From Trema orientale (Eukaryota; Streptophyta; Magnoliopsida; Rosales; Cannabaceae), in the NCBI GenBank assembly GCA_002914845.1, contig JXTC01000079.1, forward strand, positions 262,565 through 326,564: 64,000 bases of DNA, read 5' to 3'. Of this stretch, positions 24,552 through 35,669 are shown in pieces. How positions within the stretch are numbered: the first letter of the stretch is position 1; every line of letters begins with the position of its first letter. The notes under the pieces were generated by a model that searched no databases, was not told where the DNA came from, and was given only the letters and a program-made list of their open reading frames with translations. The position numbers were made by a program, and so were the translations under genes.

Positions 24552-24576
24552 GAAAAGACAGAGAGAATATTGTTTT

Positions 24577-24656
24577 GGGAAATTGACATAGCTACTCTTA
24601 AATTGGAGTAAAGTGACTTTTTTAGTTCAGTTTTTAAAAATGACTTTTTTACTACT
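24577..24656 (+). repeat. MULE left terminal inverted repeat
   Basis: It pairs with 35575-35660 on the opposite strand. Similarity is highest in the first 18 bases and in the GTGACTTTTTTAGTT repeats. Confidence 0.85.
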
Positions 24657-25174
24657 TCCCACAGAGGACAAAGTCGAAAATACCCTTCAACGATTGTCAG
24701 ATCTTCAGTCCTGCCTCCTTCGTTTTCGTACGTCTGTTGTTTTATTTTTACTTTTTTAAATTTCAAAAACCCTGAACCCGTTTTTTACAGAAGAGGAACC
24801 GTGAACACCCCCCACCTTGCCCCTATTTTCGGACCCATAACTCCCATTAGAAAACCCACTTCTCCTCCACTTTCTTAAAGCTCTACTCCCCTACGTTGCC
24901 TCTGTGTCTACCTTGCCGTGTGACGACAATGGCTAAAACGCGGTGGACTTCGAAAAAGAGAAAAGCAAATGAAGATGATGACTTCGAAAATCCTCCTCCG
25001 CAGTCGGCATCACCGAGGACGTCGCCGAGGTTGAAAAAGCTGAAAATGGAGGGAGAGGGAACGGAATCCTCACCTCTCCGCGTATCTACACTAACAACCA
25101 AAACGACGACGAAGAAGCCGAAGGAGAAGGTGAAAACGAAAGAGATGAAAAAGCAAAAGGCCGAAGAAGAAAAA

Positions 25175-26017
25175 GTAAGAATGTCCTATTTTCTGTGTTT
25201 GATGATTTTGGGTTAGAGAAATTTGTGTTGTTGGTTGGAGGTTGCATTTGTGATCAAAACCCTAAGTCCCAAATCTGTAATTTCTGAATGTAGTACGTAT
25301 ATTAAATTTTTTTTTTTTTTTTTTTGCGAAGAGATTTTGAATGTAGTTGGGAGATTGCTTTTCATGTCTCATTTTTGCAATTTCGTGTTGGAAGTTAATA
25401 TATGTGCGTTGTAGGAAAAAATGTTCCAATGGCACAAATTTTGTGACTTATAGTCACAGATTAGATTATTTATTTTAACTTTTGCAATACTATGGCTGTC
25501 ACAATTGTGTGACGTACAATCACACATATTTGAATAATAATTTTTATGGTATGGTTTTTCATGTGAATTGGAAGCATTTTCGGCTATTATTAATGAACCA
25601 CAAATTTTGATTATTTGCATTTGATTTGAAAACCATAAATGGTTCTAGAAGATGGGAAGACTGCATTATTAGGCATTGTTTTGTTTTGCAAGTTCCTGTT
25701 TTACATGAGTATATATGGCGTATAGTCACAAATGCGTGAATATCACAAAAGTTGTGACTGTAAGTCACAGATGTGGACTACTGTCATGTATTCTGTGACT
25801 ATAAGTTATGGTATTTCATGTGAATTCTGTGTGAATTATTGGCATTGTTATGCATTATTTAAGAACTATTACTTAGCAATTATCAGCTAATGTGACTACA
25901 TAATTGTTTATTGTAAGATAGGCACAATGTTTGTGACTCAGAGTGACAAATATTGTGCCTATTTGTGCTTTTGTAAAGGTTGTACAGGATTAAATGTAAT
26001 TTCTATATCTATTGCAG
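25175..26017 (+). other. intron 1 of the MULE protease gene, rich in TGTGACT palindromes
   Basis: The 843-bp intron (GTAAGA...TTGCAG) contains two perfect 17-bp palindromes, TGTGACT-TAT-AGTCACA (25442-25458) and TGTGACT-GTA-AGTCACA (25753-25769), plus several imperfect ones (about 25509, 25796 and 25933). Confidence 0.75.
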
Positions 26018-28279
26018 GGCTGGAAATTAATATTTGAGTCTGAAAAGAGTGAAGTCAGACAAGGAAAGATCAATTATTTTGGTCGTATTGATAGTTGTAT
26101 AGCACACATCAAAGCAAAATTGACTGAAGCACAAAGGAAAATGTTCTCTGAAACTTGTTTTGGGCATTTCCTAAAGGTGAAACAACTTACTTCCTCTGCA
26201 CAAATAGTTAATCAGTTGATAATGCGGGTGGCAGAAGTTCCAGGATATAAGGGTGATGACAAAGTATTCTTTCAAGTGTGTGGTACCTTGGTAAGCTTTT
26301 CCATTCAAGACATGGCGCTCATTACTGATTTGAGGTGTGATGGAGACACGAATAAAAAGTTTTGGAAAACAAACATGAGCAAACATATAGGCCCTACTTA
26401 CTTCAATGATAAGGATACATTGAAAAGGCAGAGCATAAAGATTGTATTTGATCTAGTGCCAGCGCAAAATGATGACGATAGGGTGAAAGTTGCTTTACTT
26501 TATTTGTTGTCTAATGCCCTTCTTACTAATAGTCCCTCGGTGCAGCTGCCTATGTTCTTTGTCGACCTTGTTGATGATTTAGAATCATTCAACAAATATC
26601 CATGGGGAAAACTTTTGTGAGATGAGACAAGCGAACAGATTGTACTTCGAGCGAAAAATGAAGTGAAAAAGGGGAAGGCAGAGAGACACTATAATTTTTT
26701 TGGATTTCCAATTGCATTACAGATCTGGTCATACGAGACTATCCCTTTGCTTGGACAATATTATGCCGAAAAGGAGAAAAAGTTACAATCAATCCCAAGA
26801 ATTTTACGTTGGACTACTGACATGGCACCAACAGCTGAAATGTTACAGAAGAGTGTGTTTTCTAATCCCAATGTGAGTGAATAAGATGTTTATATTATGT
26901 ACAACTGATTTTATGGGAAGTCGTTTCATTTCTTAAATTTTCTATGACAGTCACAACTTTAGATAAGTGACTGTCTGTCACAACTTTAGTCATTTTAGTG
27001 ATTTTTTGTCATATTGTGTTTGAGTAGATGTCATATTTTTAATATATTTGGATCATGCATTGAGTAAATTAATTTGACTCACTTTGATTATTTTTCAGTT
27101 GGAAGTCGTGCCAATGACCCCTACGGATGAAGAATTAGAGCATCCGTACATTGAAGCTATTTTTGCAATGGAAAATGAGAAACAGGACAGACTTTTGCTG
27201 AAGGGGAAACTTTTTTCAAAATCTGGTTTGAAAGAGAAGACTGTACTTGATGACCATGATGAAGAACAGCCTCTAGATGGTAATATGCTTATATTGTCGC
27301 GTATTGGAAAGGATCAATGGTTTGATGGTAAACATAGAAGCGCATCAACATCTTCGGACTTGGGCTTAGAGTCAAGACTCCGTAAACTTGAGGATGAGCT
27401 TGTCAGGGTTAAAGATGAGATTCAAAGTTTTTGACACGAGCAGAAGGACGTTAAAACTATTTTAAAAAACTGTAAAAATATGTTGCAGAAGCCGGTTGGT
27501 GTGGAAGAGGTAACAGCTGCTATTGATACAAAAATAGGGGAGGGAAAGAAAGAAATAGGCAAAAAAAAGGGTGAAGGAAACTTTGAAAGTACTAATGTTG
27601 AGTATGCAGAACAAGTAACAAGTTTGGGCGATGATGATGTGGATGAAGAGATTGGCAATGAAGGTGAGAATGATAGGGTGTCTGTTGATGAGAAGCAGGG
27701 AGAGGTTCAGAAAGAAGGAGAGACAAAGAAGAATGGTGTTGATGATGAAGAGATAGGCAAAAATATAGAAGAAGAACAACAAAGGGAATTCGTAGCAGAA
27801 GATATTGCAGAGATGGAAGAAGAGGCAATATTTGATACAAGTCCCATGTTTTCTACAACTGATGTTGAAAAAATGTTTGGTGGTGCAACTGATATGGACA
27901 AAGCTGTTGAAATTGCAACTTCCTATCTGATGGTGGGTGTTTATGTGACTTCGAGTCACAAATCTTCTGACTAGTAATTGAGAAAGTATAATTTTATCTG
28001 TTTTGTCATATTTTGTGATCCTGACACTATATCTTTGATTTTTAAAGGGACAAAGTGAGCATGGAGCAAGCCACAACATTGACGAAGATATGAACCAGGT
28101 TCAAGAGAATGCCACCCCAATTTCCATGATGCAGGGGGAGGAGATGGCAATATATGATGCAACTCCCATGGTTTTGAAGGTAACTTAACTTGATATTTTG
28201 TGGTTGCAAGTCACAATTCTATGACTCAGTTCACAATTCTAACTCAATGTCCTATATTTTTGTCACTGCTGACTTCATA

Positions 28280-29010
28280 TCTAAAGGGACTTGATGAGGA
28301 TGATATAAGCATTTGCCCCCCGCAACATAGTGGGAAGAAAGAAGATGAGAAACCACTGTCGAAGGTAAAATAAACATTTGTAACTTACAGTCACAATTTT
28401 GTAACTGTAAGTTCTGTGACTTACAGTCATAATTATGAAAAAATGCCTTAATTACTTGGACTTTATCAGATCTTGACAGTATATACTTTATTGATGAAGG
28501 GGGTGGAGGAGGATGCAAGCAATTCTCCAAAACAACATGTTGGGGAGAAAAAGGATGACAATCCACTTGCTAAGGTAAATTAATAATTTGTGATTGTAAA
28601 TTACACTTCCAGTCATACTTTGACAATCTTTGGTTGATTGATGAAGGTTCATCAGGAGGATGCAACCAAGATCCCAGATCAATATGGTGGGAAAAAAGAA
28701 GATGAGAAACCACTGTCGAAGGTAAATTAAACAGTTCTATGTATAAGTTGTAATTATGTGACTGTAAGTCATTATTGTGTGACTGTAAGTCACAGAACAA
28801 TTCTGTGACTTACAGTCATAGATATGAAACGATGGCTTATTTACTTCGACTTTATGAGATCTTGAGAGTATCTGCTTTATTGATAAAGGATGTAGATGAA
28901 GATGTAAGTAATTCTCCCAAACAACATGTTGGGGACAAAGAGAAGAAGGGACAAGATGAGCAGGATGCAAGCACTAACACGGAGGAACATGCTGGGGAGA
29001 AAGTGAAGAA
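28280..29010 (+). repeat. tandemly amplified exon-intron units in the MULE protease gene
   Basis: Exon-like blocks at about 28288-28363, 28498-28574, 28647-28720 and 28890-29010 resemble each other. Each has GAGGATG/GATGAAGATG near the start, CAACATGTTGGGGA or CAATATGGTGGGA in the middle and an acidic/lysine-rich end; the first three run into a GTAAA(A/T) donor. The introns between them carry the TGTGACT palindromes. They encode a Glu/Lys-rich spacer. Confidence 0.7.
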
Positions 29011-30491
29011 GGTTATTGAATAATTTGTTACTTATAGTCACAATCTTATGACCAAGAGTCACAACTTGTATTACGAATTGTCATTTCTGTTCTTATTTTT
29101 ACTATGACATTAAACAGAAGAAAGCAAAAGCGGTTGTACAAGTGAATCAGGTTCGACGCAGTGCAAGGCGAACAAGGGCTAGAGTCAGATTGTCTCATTC
29201 TGAGAAAGCAGTAAAAAGCACTGAAGAACATGTGCCCGCAACTAAGGAGGTTAGCAAGTCAAAAAAACCCAGGAGTGAATGGGGATTCCAGAGAAAATGC
29301 CCTTTTTCTTTTGAGCCTGATGAAGAACCTGATCAACAACTGTTCAAGGCCTTTGATTGCTGGATCAAAATAGGCCTCATAAAAGGCCACCAGAGGACGT
29401 AAGTTTTCATATTAATGCAAATTATCTTTTTAAATGAATCGAAACAATTATTAGCAATTATTGTTCACAATTTGACTTCAATATAGGGATATACATGTAA
29501 AGTATGAACATCATAACGAGCACCTGACGAAGACATTGAATTTTGGTACCACCGCTACTAACCAGAAGAGTTGGTTATATGTTCTTCACGAACCAAAACA
29601 ATGGTTGTCGGATGATGTAAGTAATCAGTTGTTGTATTTTCTATGACCAATTATGTGACTGTTTGTCACATATTATATGACTGCTTGTCATAATAGTAGT
29701 TGTTTTAATGACATGTGCTTTTTGTGCAGCATATATGTACTTGCTTTTACTACTTGCGAAAGAAGCGAAAGTACAACATGGACCGGTTCAAACAGTCTTT
29801 CACCACAACAGATACATATTTTGCAAATTATGTTGAAACTGCTTAGAAAGAATTCAAGAATTCTGGAGGAAAAGTTGATTGGGATCAACAATCAGCTCTT
29901 GAAAAGTACATTCTTGGTGGTCGCTTGGCCTGCAGTTTTTCGTGGACAGAAGTAGATCAGGTGTACATTCCTGTTAATGTTGAGACACTTAAGCACTGGA
30001 TTCTCTTAGTCTTGGATATATCAACAAGGACCATCACGGTATATAATTCCCTGAAAGGTGATGAAGATGATGACACTATTATCAGGGAGAAGATAGAACC
30101 AATGGCTACTCTTTTGCCGATTCTGCTAGATTTTCTTGGCCTCTTTACTGAGAGAAAAGATGACTACGGCTCTGCCCCATTCAAAGTTGAGCATTGTCTC
30201 GACAACCCACAACAAGATAACACATATGTAACTTATTTTCTGTTTTTGTTTTGTTTACGTATTGTCATACTTGTTTTGATATTGGTTTTCAATTTTGTTT
30301 TGTGCAATGATAGTGGAGACTGCGGAGTATTTGTCATAAAGTATGCTGAATATCTCATGCATGGGTATGCAATTTCAGAGGTCACTCAGGATAAGATGCA
30401 TTTTTTTCGTCGGAAGCTGACATTTGAGCTTTATTCACATGCAATGGACAAGGAAGAGAATCAAGTTGTTAGTGACTTGGAGAGAGATTAA

Positions 30492-31025
30492 CTATGTTTA
30501 ATCTTTTGTTAGTGAAGTAATTAAGTTAGAATAATGTACTTGGAACCTTTGTTTTGTGACTATTATTATTCAGTAGGAGACGAAGCTTGTATAAGTTCTA
30601 TATCATTTTGTTATTGCTGGGCACAATTTATATGACCCTAAGTCCCATTATAATGTAAAATATGTCAAACATGAATTATGCAGCTTCTTTATCATTTGTC
30701 ATTTTTCAAGTAATGAGGTAGTGTTTATTGCAAGCATTCTGTGACTTCCAGTGACATGCGTTTTGACTCCAAGTCACAACATGTGTGGAGAATTCCATTT
30801 CGTGACTTTTACGTATGTGTTGTCTATCATTTGTCACTATTCACAAGTATTAAAGTAGTGTTAATTACAATAATTCTATGACTTGCAGTCACATAACTTT
30901 TGACTCTACGTCACAATATGTAAATAAAAAATATTCTGAATGGTGTTACACGATTTCTTAAATTGTAAGTTGGTCAAAAACATCCACTGAGTGTTAATTA
31001 CTGAAAGGTTCACTGACTACGATGG
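30492..31025. other. MULE spacer between convergent gene ends
   Basis: Non-coding and AT-rich, with several half and imperfect TGTGACT/AGTCACA motifs (about 30741-30780 and 30880-30920). Confidence 0.6.
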
Positions 31026-31350
31026 TACATTACTATCGGTATTCACCTGTAACTATCCCAAAATGTGTGACCCTAAATCACAAACTGATGATATATTACT
31101 ATCGGTACTCACCTGTAACTATCCCAAAATGTGTGATCCTAAATCACAAACCAATGATACATTACTATCGGTATTCACCTGTAACTATCCCAAAATGTGT
31201 GACCCTAAATCACAAACCAATGATACATTACTATCGGTATTCACCTGTAACTATCCCAAAATATGTGACCCTAAATCACAAACCAATGATACATTACTAT
31301 CGGTATTCACCTGTAACTATCCCAAAATGTGTGACCCTAAATCACAATAC
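31026..31350. repeat. five tandem copies of a 66-bp unit
   Basis: The period of exactly 66 bp keeps two reading frames open across the array. Each unit contains CACCTGTAACTATCCCAAAA followed by TGTGACCCTAAATCACA, a variant of the element's palindrome. It sits exactly at the tail-to-tail junction of the two MULE genes. Confidence 0.9.
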
Positions 31351-31353
31351 TAG

Positions 31354-34300
31354 TCATACATTCATTCTAGAACGGGTTCCTCCTCCGTAACTGCGTGTAC
31401 GTAAGGGGATCGGATTCTTGCAAGTCTGCCTATTGTGCCCACCTTGGCCGCATCGTGAGCATTTTTGCCTAGGAGCCTCTTCACCATTTGAGAGGATCCT
31501 TCTCTTTTTTGGCCGACCAGCTGATCTAGCTCGCACAAGTGGTGGTTTCAGTACACGATTTTTTATCTCTTCCGGGATTGTCCAAGCAGAAGGGTCACCA
31601 ATAGGATGGACAACTCAAGCATAAGTGGATAGCAACTCCTCCTTCTTGTAGTAGAGAGATATATAATTATAAACAGAAAAGGCTCGAACTGCACAAGCTG
31701 CCACTGCATGTGCACATATAAATTGGTCGACCTGAAATTCCCTACATGTGCAAGTTTGGTTCTCAAGATGAACAAGAAATGACCTACATTCTCTATCCAC
31801 CACCTCAAACTCAAAAGCACTTGATGGATTCACCTAAAATGTGAACAATGGTACAAGTCATACAAACTGTCAATAATCGTACAACACACTGTAACAAATT
31901 GAATGACAATAAGGCATACAGATTATACGTATATTGCTAGTTACAAAATTTATAAGGACAAGTCATTGAATGATAATGTAACATACAAAATTTGTGACGC
32001 AAAGGCACAGAAAATAATAAAAACAACACACAGTCACAAATTGAATGATAATGTATATTGCCAGTCCCAAACTTTATGACGAGAAGTCACTGAAACTAAT
32101 AAAAACAACACACTGTCACAAATTGAATGATAATGTGGCATAAATATAATGTATATTGCCAGTCACAAACTTTATGACGAGAAGTCACAGAAAATTATAA
32201 AAACAACATACTGTCACAAAGTGATTGATAATGTGGCATAAATATAATGTATATTGCAAGTGACAAACTTTATGAGGAAAAGTCACGGAAAATAATAAAA
32301 ACAACACACTATCACAAATTGAATGATAATATGGCATTAATATAATGTATATTGGCATAAATATAATGTATATTGCCAATCACAAAATTTATGACGAGAA
32401 GTAATAGAAAATAATAAAAACAAAATAAAGATCATGAGTCACCAACTGTACGTACAATCATTCCAGTTGAGGCAGCATGAATGTCTAATAAACGATTTTC
32501 TTGATTTGTAGCTAGTGTTATGAACATCCCAGCAGCAGCAAGTTGCCTATTATAGAACCATTACTGCATCCTTCCTCTTAAAAACTCAAGTAACATCCTA
32601 ACTAGAAATTCCCGAGGTTTGACATCCACTGCATTGAACGATTCAGCATTGTTGGATGTCATGATAGAGTACCTCCTACCATTAAAATGGCAACGTGCCC
32701 ACTTTTCGTTTTCCACCTCATTCGATGCAAGATACTCACGAATGCCAGGATCCTCAAGGTCAAGGAAATTCATGTAATTTTCCCACTCTCTAATAGTATA
32801 TGCCTTGGCAGCCTTCACAAACTTCTACTTTACAGCTTTTGACACGTTTCTAAATTTGTTCCTTACATTATTCAACAGATGATGCATGCAAAAGCCATGA
32901 TAAGCATTAGGATACACTTCACCAATCGCATATGCAATGCTATCAGCTCTATCAGATATTATTACGAGATCATCCCGTTCACCAATTGCTTCCTTCAACT
33001 TCGTCAAGAACCACACCCATGCAGCATTATTCTCAGAGTCACCAATTCCAAATGCCAAAGGGAATACTTGCTCGTTTGCATCCATTGCACATGCAGTGAA
33101 CAAAGTCCCACGATAATAAGACTTCAAGAAAGATCCATCAACTATTATCACAGGTCTACAGTGTGGCCATCCTTGAATGAAAGCCGACATGGACATGAAA
33201 AAGTACTTAAAGTGTTCTACCATTCCTTCTTCTTCGTCTTCTACCTCCTCCGTCTCAAGAGCAATAATCGAGCCAGGATTGCTGGCTTCTAACATGTAGG
33301 CAAAAGAAGGCAATAAAGTATAAGACTCTGCATCTGACCCTAATAAAATCTCCAATGCCTTTTCTTTTGCCCTCCATGCTTTTTTGTAACCCATATTGAT
33401 GCCATGCTCCTTCTTCATTTCATCCATAATGTCATTAGGCCCGAAAGGGTTTCTAGCTGGGTTTGAATAATGGTACTTGACAATGTCACCAATTATGTAA
33501 CTAGTTGCTTGTCTATGCTCTCCTTGCCTACTATCAATAGAGCAAGTATGCACAGAATTGTACCTGCATCAAATTATAAGGTGTAAATTGCTTTTAGAAA
33601 GTGACCACACATCTACCACATAGTTTGTGCCGATCAGTCACAACATTTGTGAGTGTCTGTCACACTGATTATAAATATTAAATTAATTTTAATACAAATT
33701 TAATAGAATACCTTCTTATTTGGAACATAGCAGTTTGTTTGATCTGAGTCGCACGTACGGACCATTTGCAATTATCGTCAAAACACACAACGTGTAAAAC
33801 TTTTTTGGTTGAAGCTCTAACTTTGAATTGGAAGTGATTACTAATTGCAAACCTATGTAGATGCTTCTGTAGTGCCCCTTTATTAACATATATTGCATGC
33901 GTTCTTATCACAATCGGTGATAAAAATGAAACCACATCTAACAGGTCAGCGGGGATAACATAGCCTGAACTCATAACACCTTCTGCATTCTCAGAAGGAA
34001 CACCTCTGTTGATTAAGGAAGTTCCAGCTTCGCTCCTACGCTGAGATCGACCACGAACCACAGATCTAGCACCATTGCTTCGTGCAGCATTGCTTCGTGC
34101 ATTGTTGCTTGGTGCAGCATTGCTTGGTGCACCATTCGTTGTTCCATTAACTTCTTCTACTTCAGGGGGTGTTTGAAATTGGGACTGTTCTTCTAATCCA
34201 TCACCAGCACACTCAGCAGCAAAAGAAACATGTGGCTCCTCTCGGGTTTGAATCAACCGACGAGGGAATTGACTTTGACTGAGTGGCATAAATATCCCTT

Positions 34301-34619
34301 GCATTGTCATTGGTTCGTCAATTATATCTATGCAAAGCGGAAACTTGGTCTTGTCAACTTCATTCGTTTTTAGCTCCATATAAACTTTAACGGAACGATC
34401 ATTAATAATCTTCACAGGACAAAGTCGCACGTCAACAACATATTTCATCTCTATCGTATGGTGTTCAGGTCTTAACTCTAGAGCTTCAAACACAATTTCT
34501 AGCAAACCGACATAGGTTGCTCCGTTAGGAACCAAAATACCAGTAGTCTCCATTCCCTGATAAACGTTATTATTGTCCCAACTACCATTGTAATTGAGGA
34601 AAACAACAACACACCCCAT
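31354..34619 (-). pseudogene. MuDR-type MULE transposase, broken
   Basis: Minus-strand exons 33712-34619, 32456-33563 and 31354-31833 join in phase (832 codons including the final stop). The ATG at 34619 follows a strong pyrimidine tract plus CAG, so an upstream leader exon is likely. Domains: a MuDR N-terminal DNA-binding region (around 33712-33900, with FDDNCKWSVRA); the MULE transposase core with acidic residues in VIIVDGSFLK and VIISDRADS, then the C-x2-H motif CMHHL and a Glu in NNAESFNA; a SWIM zinc finger (CTCREFQVDQFICAHAV); and a terminal CCHC knuckle (CSRCGQGGHNRQTC). In-frame stops lie at 32825-32827, 32561-32563 and 31615-31617. It would cut and integrate the element if intact. 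Confidence 0.9.
31834..32455 (-). repeat. transposase intron made of about 85-107-bp repeats
   Basis: Four to five degenerate tandem units recur, with phrases CTGTCACAAATTGAATGATA, AATATAATGTATATTGCCAG, ATGACGAGAAGTCACAGAAA and AATAAAAACAACAC. They contain half sites of the TGTGACT palindrome. The donor GTACGT and the acceptor TTTTAG preserve the reading frame. Confidence 0.75.
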
Positions 34620-35574
34620 ATCTGCACACACAAAAAAAAAAAAAAAACAAACAACAATGTTAGTTTATAATTAAAAGAAACCGTGACAATCAGTCACAAA
34701 ATTGTGACAACCAGTCACAATATTAGTTTTGAATTTTGATTACTTTCAAGAAATTGTGACCATGTCTCTCACTTGTGACATCCGGTCACAAAATTTTGTC
34801 TACTTCTATACCTGAAGTTATTAACTGTGGAAAATAAACACAGACAAGATGTCACAAAATCTGTGACACCTTCTAATCACAGAAACTACTCTCACAAATT
34901 CAGCTTACTTCCAATCACAATGTTATTAAAGTATCATGACACATTGTGATAGTCTACAGCTGTCACAAAATACTCACAAATAGTCATACAGATATTAGTG
35001 CTTAATATACATTTGTAATTGTCATTATACATTCATAACACAAACACTTACTTTTACTTTCAGTACTTGTCAAAAATTTCAAGCAAATCTGTTATGACCT
35101 TATGACCTTAGTCACTAGATCCTAATTTATGACCTTATACAACAAGTTTCCACTTAGTTTTAACACCAAAAAAGAATAAACTGGTGGACGAAAATCGACC
35201 TAAACCAGAAAGAGAGATGGCTGGAGAAGCTTCTAGCAGAACCCAAAGACACAGCCGGGAGGAGAAGCTTCGAGCTAAACGAGAGAGAGATTGGTGGACA
35301 TCCGAGCAAAATGGGAGAGAGATGCATGCAGAAGATAGAGAAGAGATAGAGATAGGCGGATCTGAGTTGGGGAGAAGAAAATAAGAGAGAGAGATGGTCG
35401 AATCTGATTTTGGCAGGAAGGGTACGTTTTAGGAGGGAAATAGTGGGAAAAGAAGGGGAAAGTAGAGAAAAGCTGCGAAAAGTGGACATTTTTTGAGTAA
35501 AATATTGATATGTGTCATAAGGGTTAAATTGGAACACTATTTTTTCTCTCTCTAAAATACAACTATAAAAGTCA
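34620..35574. other. MULE right subterminal region, probable transposase promoter side
   Basis: Between the transposase start and the right inverted repeat lie several palindromes, such as TGTGACA-ACC-AGTCACA (34703-34719) and TGTGAC..GGTCACA near 34763. Many isolated GTCACAAA half sites follow to about 35000. Long minus-strand ORFs here have low complexity and are not supported as genes. Confidence 0.55.
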
Positions 35575-35660
35575 TTTTTTACAACTAAAAAAGTCATTTT
35601 CAAAAAATTAACTAAAAAAGTCATTTTGCCTCAAATTAGAACTAGCCATGTCAATTTCCC
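35575..35660 (-). repeat. MULE right terminal inverted repeat
   Basis: Read inward on the minus strand it starts GGGAAATTGACATGGCTAGT and then has three spaced AATGACTTTTNTAGTT phrases. The target duplication follows at 35661. Confidence 0.85.
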
Positions 35661-35669
35661 TATTGTTTT

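Larger units (their letters stand above)
24929..30491 (+). pseudogene. MULE-borne DUF1985 / Ulp1 (C48) cysteine protease gene, broken
   Basis: The start is ATG 24929. Exons seen: 24929-25174 (basic, KKRK and SPR motifs), 26018-26872 (DUF1985-like), 27099-about 27930 (acidic linker), a series of small acidic exons about 28049-29010, 29118-29398, 29487-29616, and 29730 onward with the protease core. The core shows WLSDD-HICTCFYYLRKK, the catalytic His in KHWILLVLD (CAC 29994-29996) and Cys in SGDCGVFVIKYAEYL (TGC 30321-30323). The acidic residue expected 17 positions after His is Asn (AAT 30045-30047). Stops lie at 26618, 27432 and 29844. An 86-bp AT-rich interval (30228-30313) looks like an intron, but its canonical sites would shift the frame. 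If intact, the product would resemble a SUMO protease; in MULEs its role is unknown. Confidence 0.85.
24577..35660. mobile_element. Mutator-like element (MULE) with transposase and Ulp1-type protease genes, 11.1 kb
   Basis: The inverted ends begin GGGAAATTGACAT(A/G)GCTA and are similar for about 80 bp (24577-24656 against 35575-35660). They carry repeated AATGACTTTTTTAGTT phrases. A perfect 9-bp duplication TATTGTTTT flanks it (24568-24576 and 35661-35669), the size expected of Mutator elements. Two convergent genes are present: a DUF1985-Ulp1 protease gene (+) and a MuDR-like transposase (-). The pairing resembles known plant MULEs that acquired a Ulp1-like gene (Kaonashi/CUMULE type). Both genes carry stops, so this copy is probably inactive, but ends and duplication are intact. 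Confidence 0.93.

Noticed and set aside
24896-24928. Start of the MULE protease gene at the upstream ATG-less extension of the frame
   Set aside because: The open frame extends upstream of 24929, but the first good ATG is 24929 and the residues before it do not look like the family start.
27462-28079. 205-codon minus-strand ORF opposite the acidic linker
   Set aside because: Shadow of the Glu/Asp/Lys-rich coding strand; the translation is Phe/Ile/Leu/Cys-rich as expected of an antisense frame.
31022-31390. Two overlapping ORFs of about 120 codons with 22-residue repeats
   Set aside because: They are the 66-bp tandem array read in two frames; there is no start context or flanking coding sequence.
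35160-35624. 154-codon minus-strand ORF beginning in the MULE right end
   Set aside because: Low-complexity Ser/Leu/Phe-rich translation across the terminal repeat and GA-rich DNA; no domain, and the transposase start lies elsewhere.
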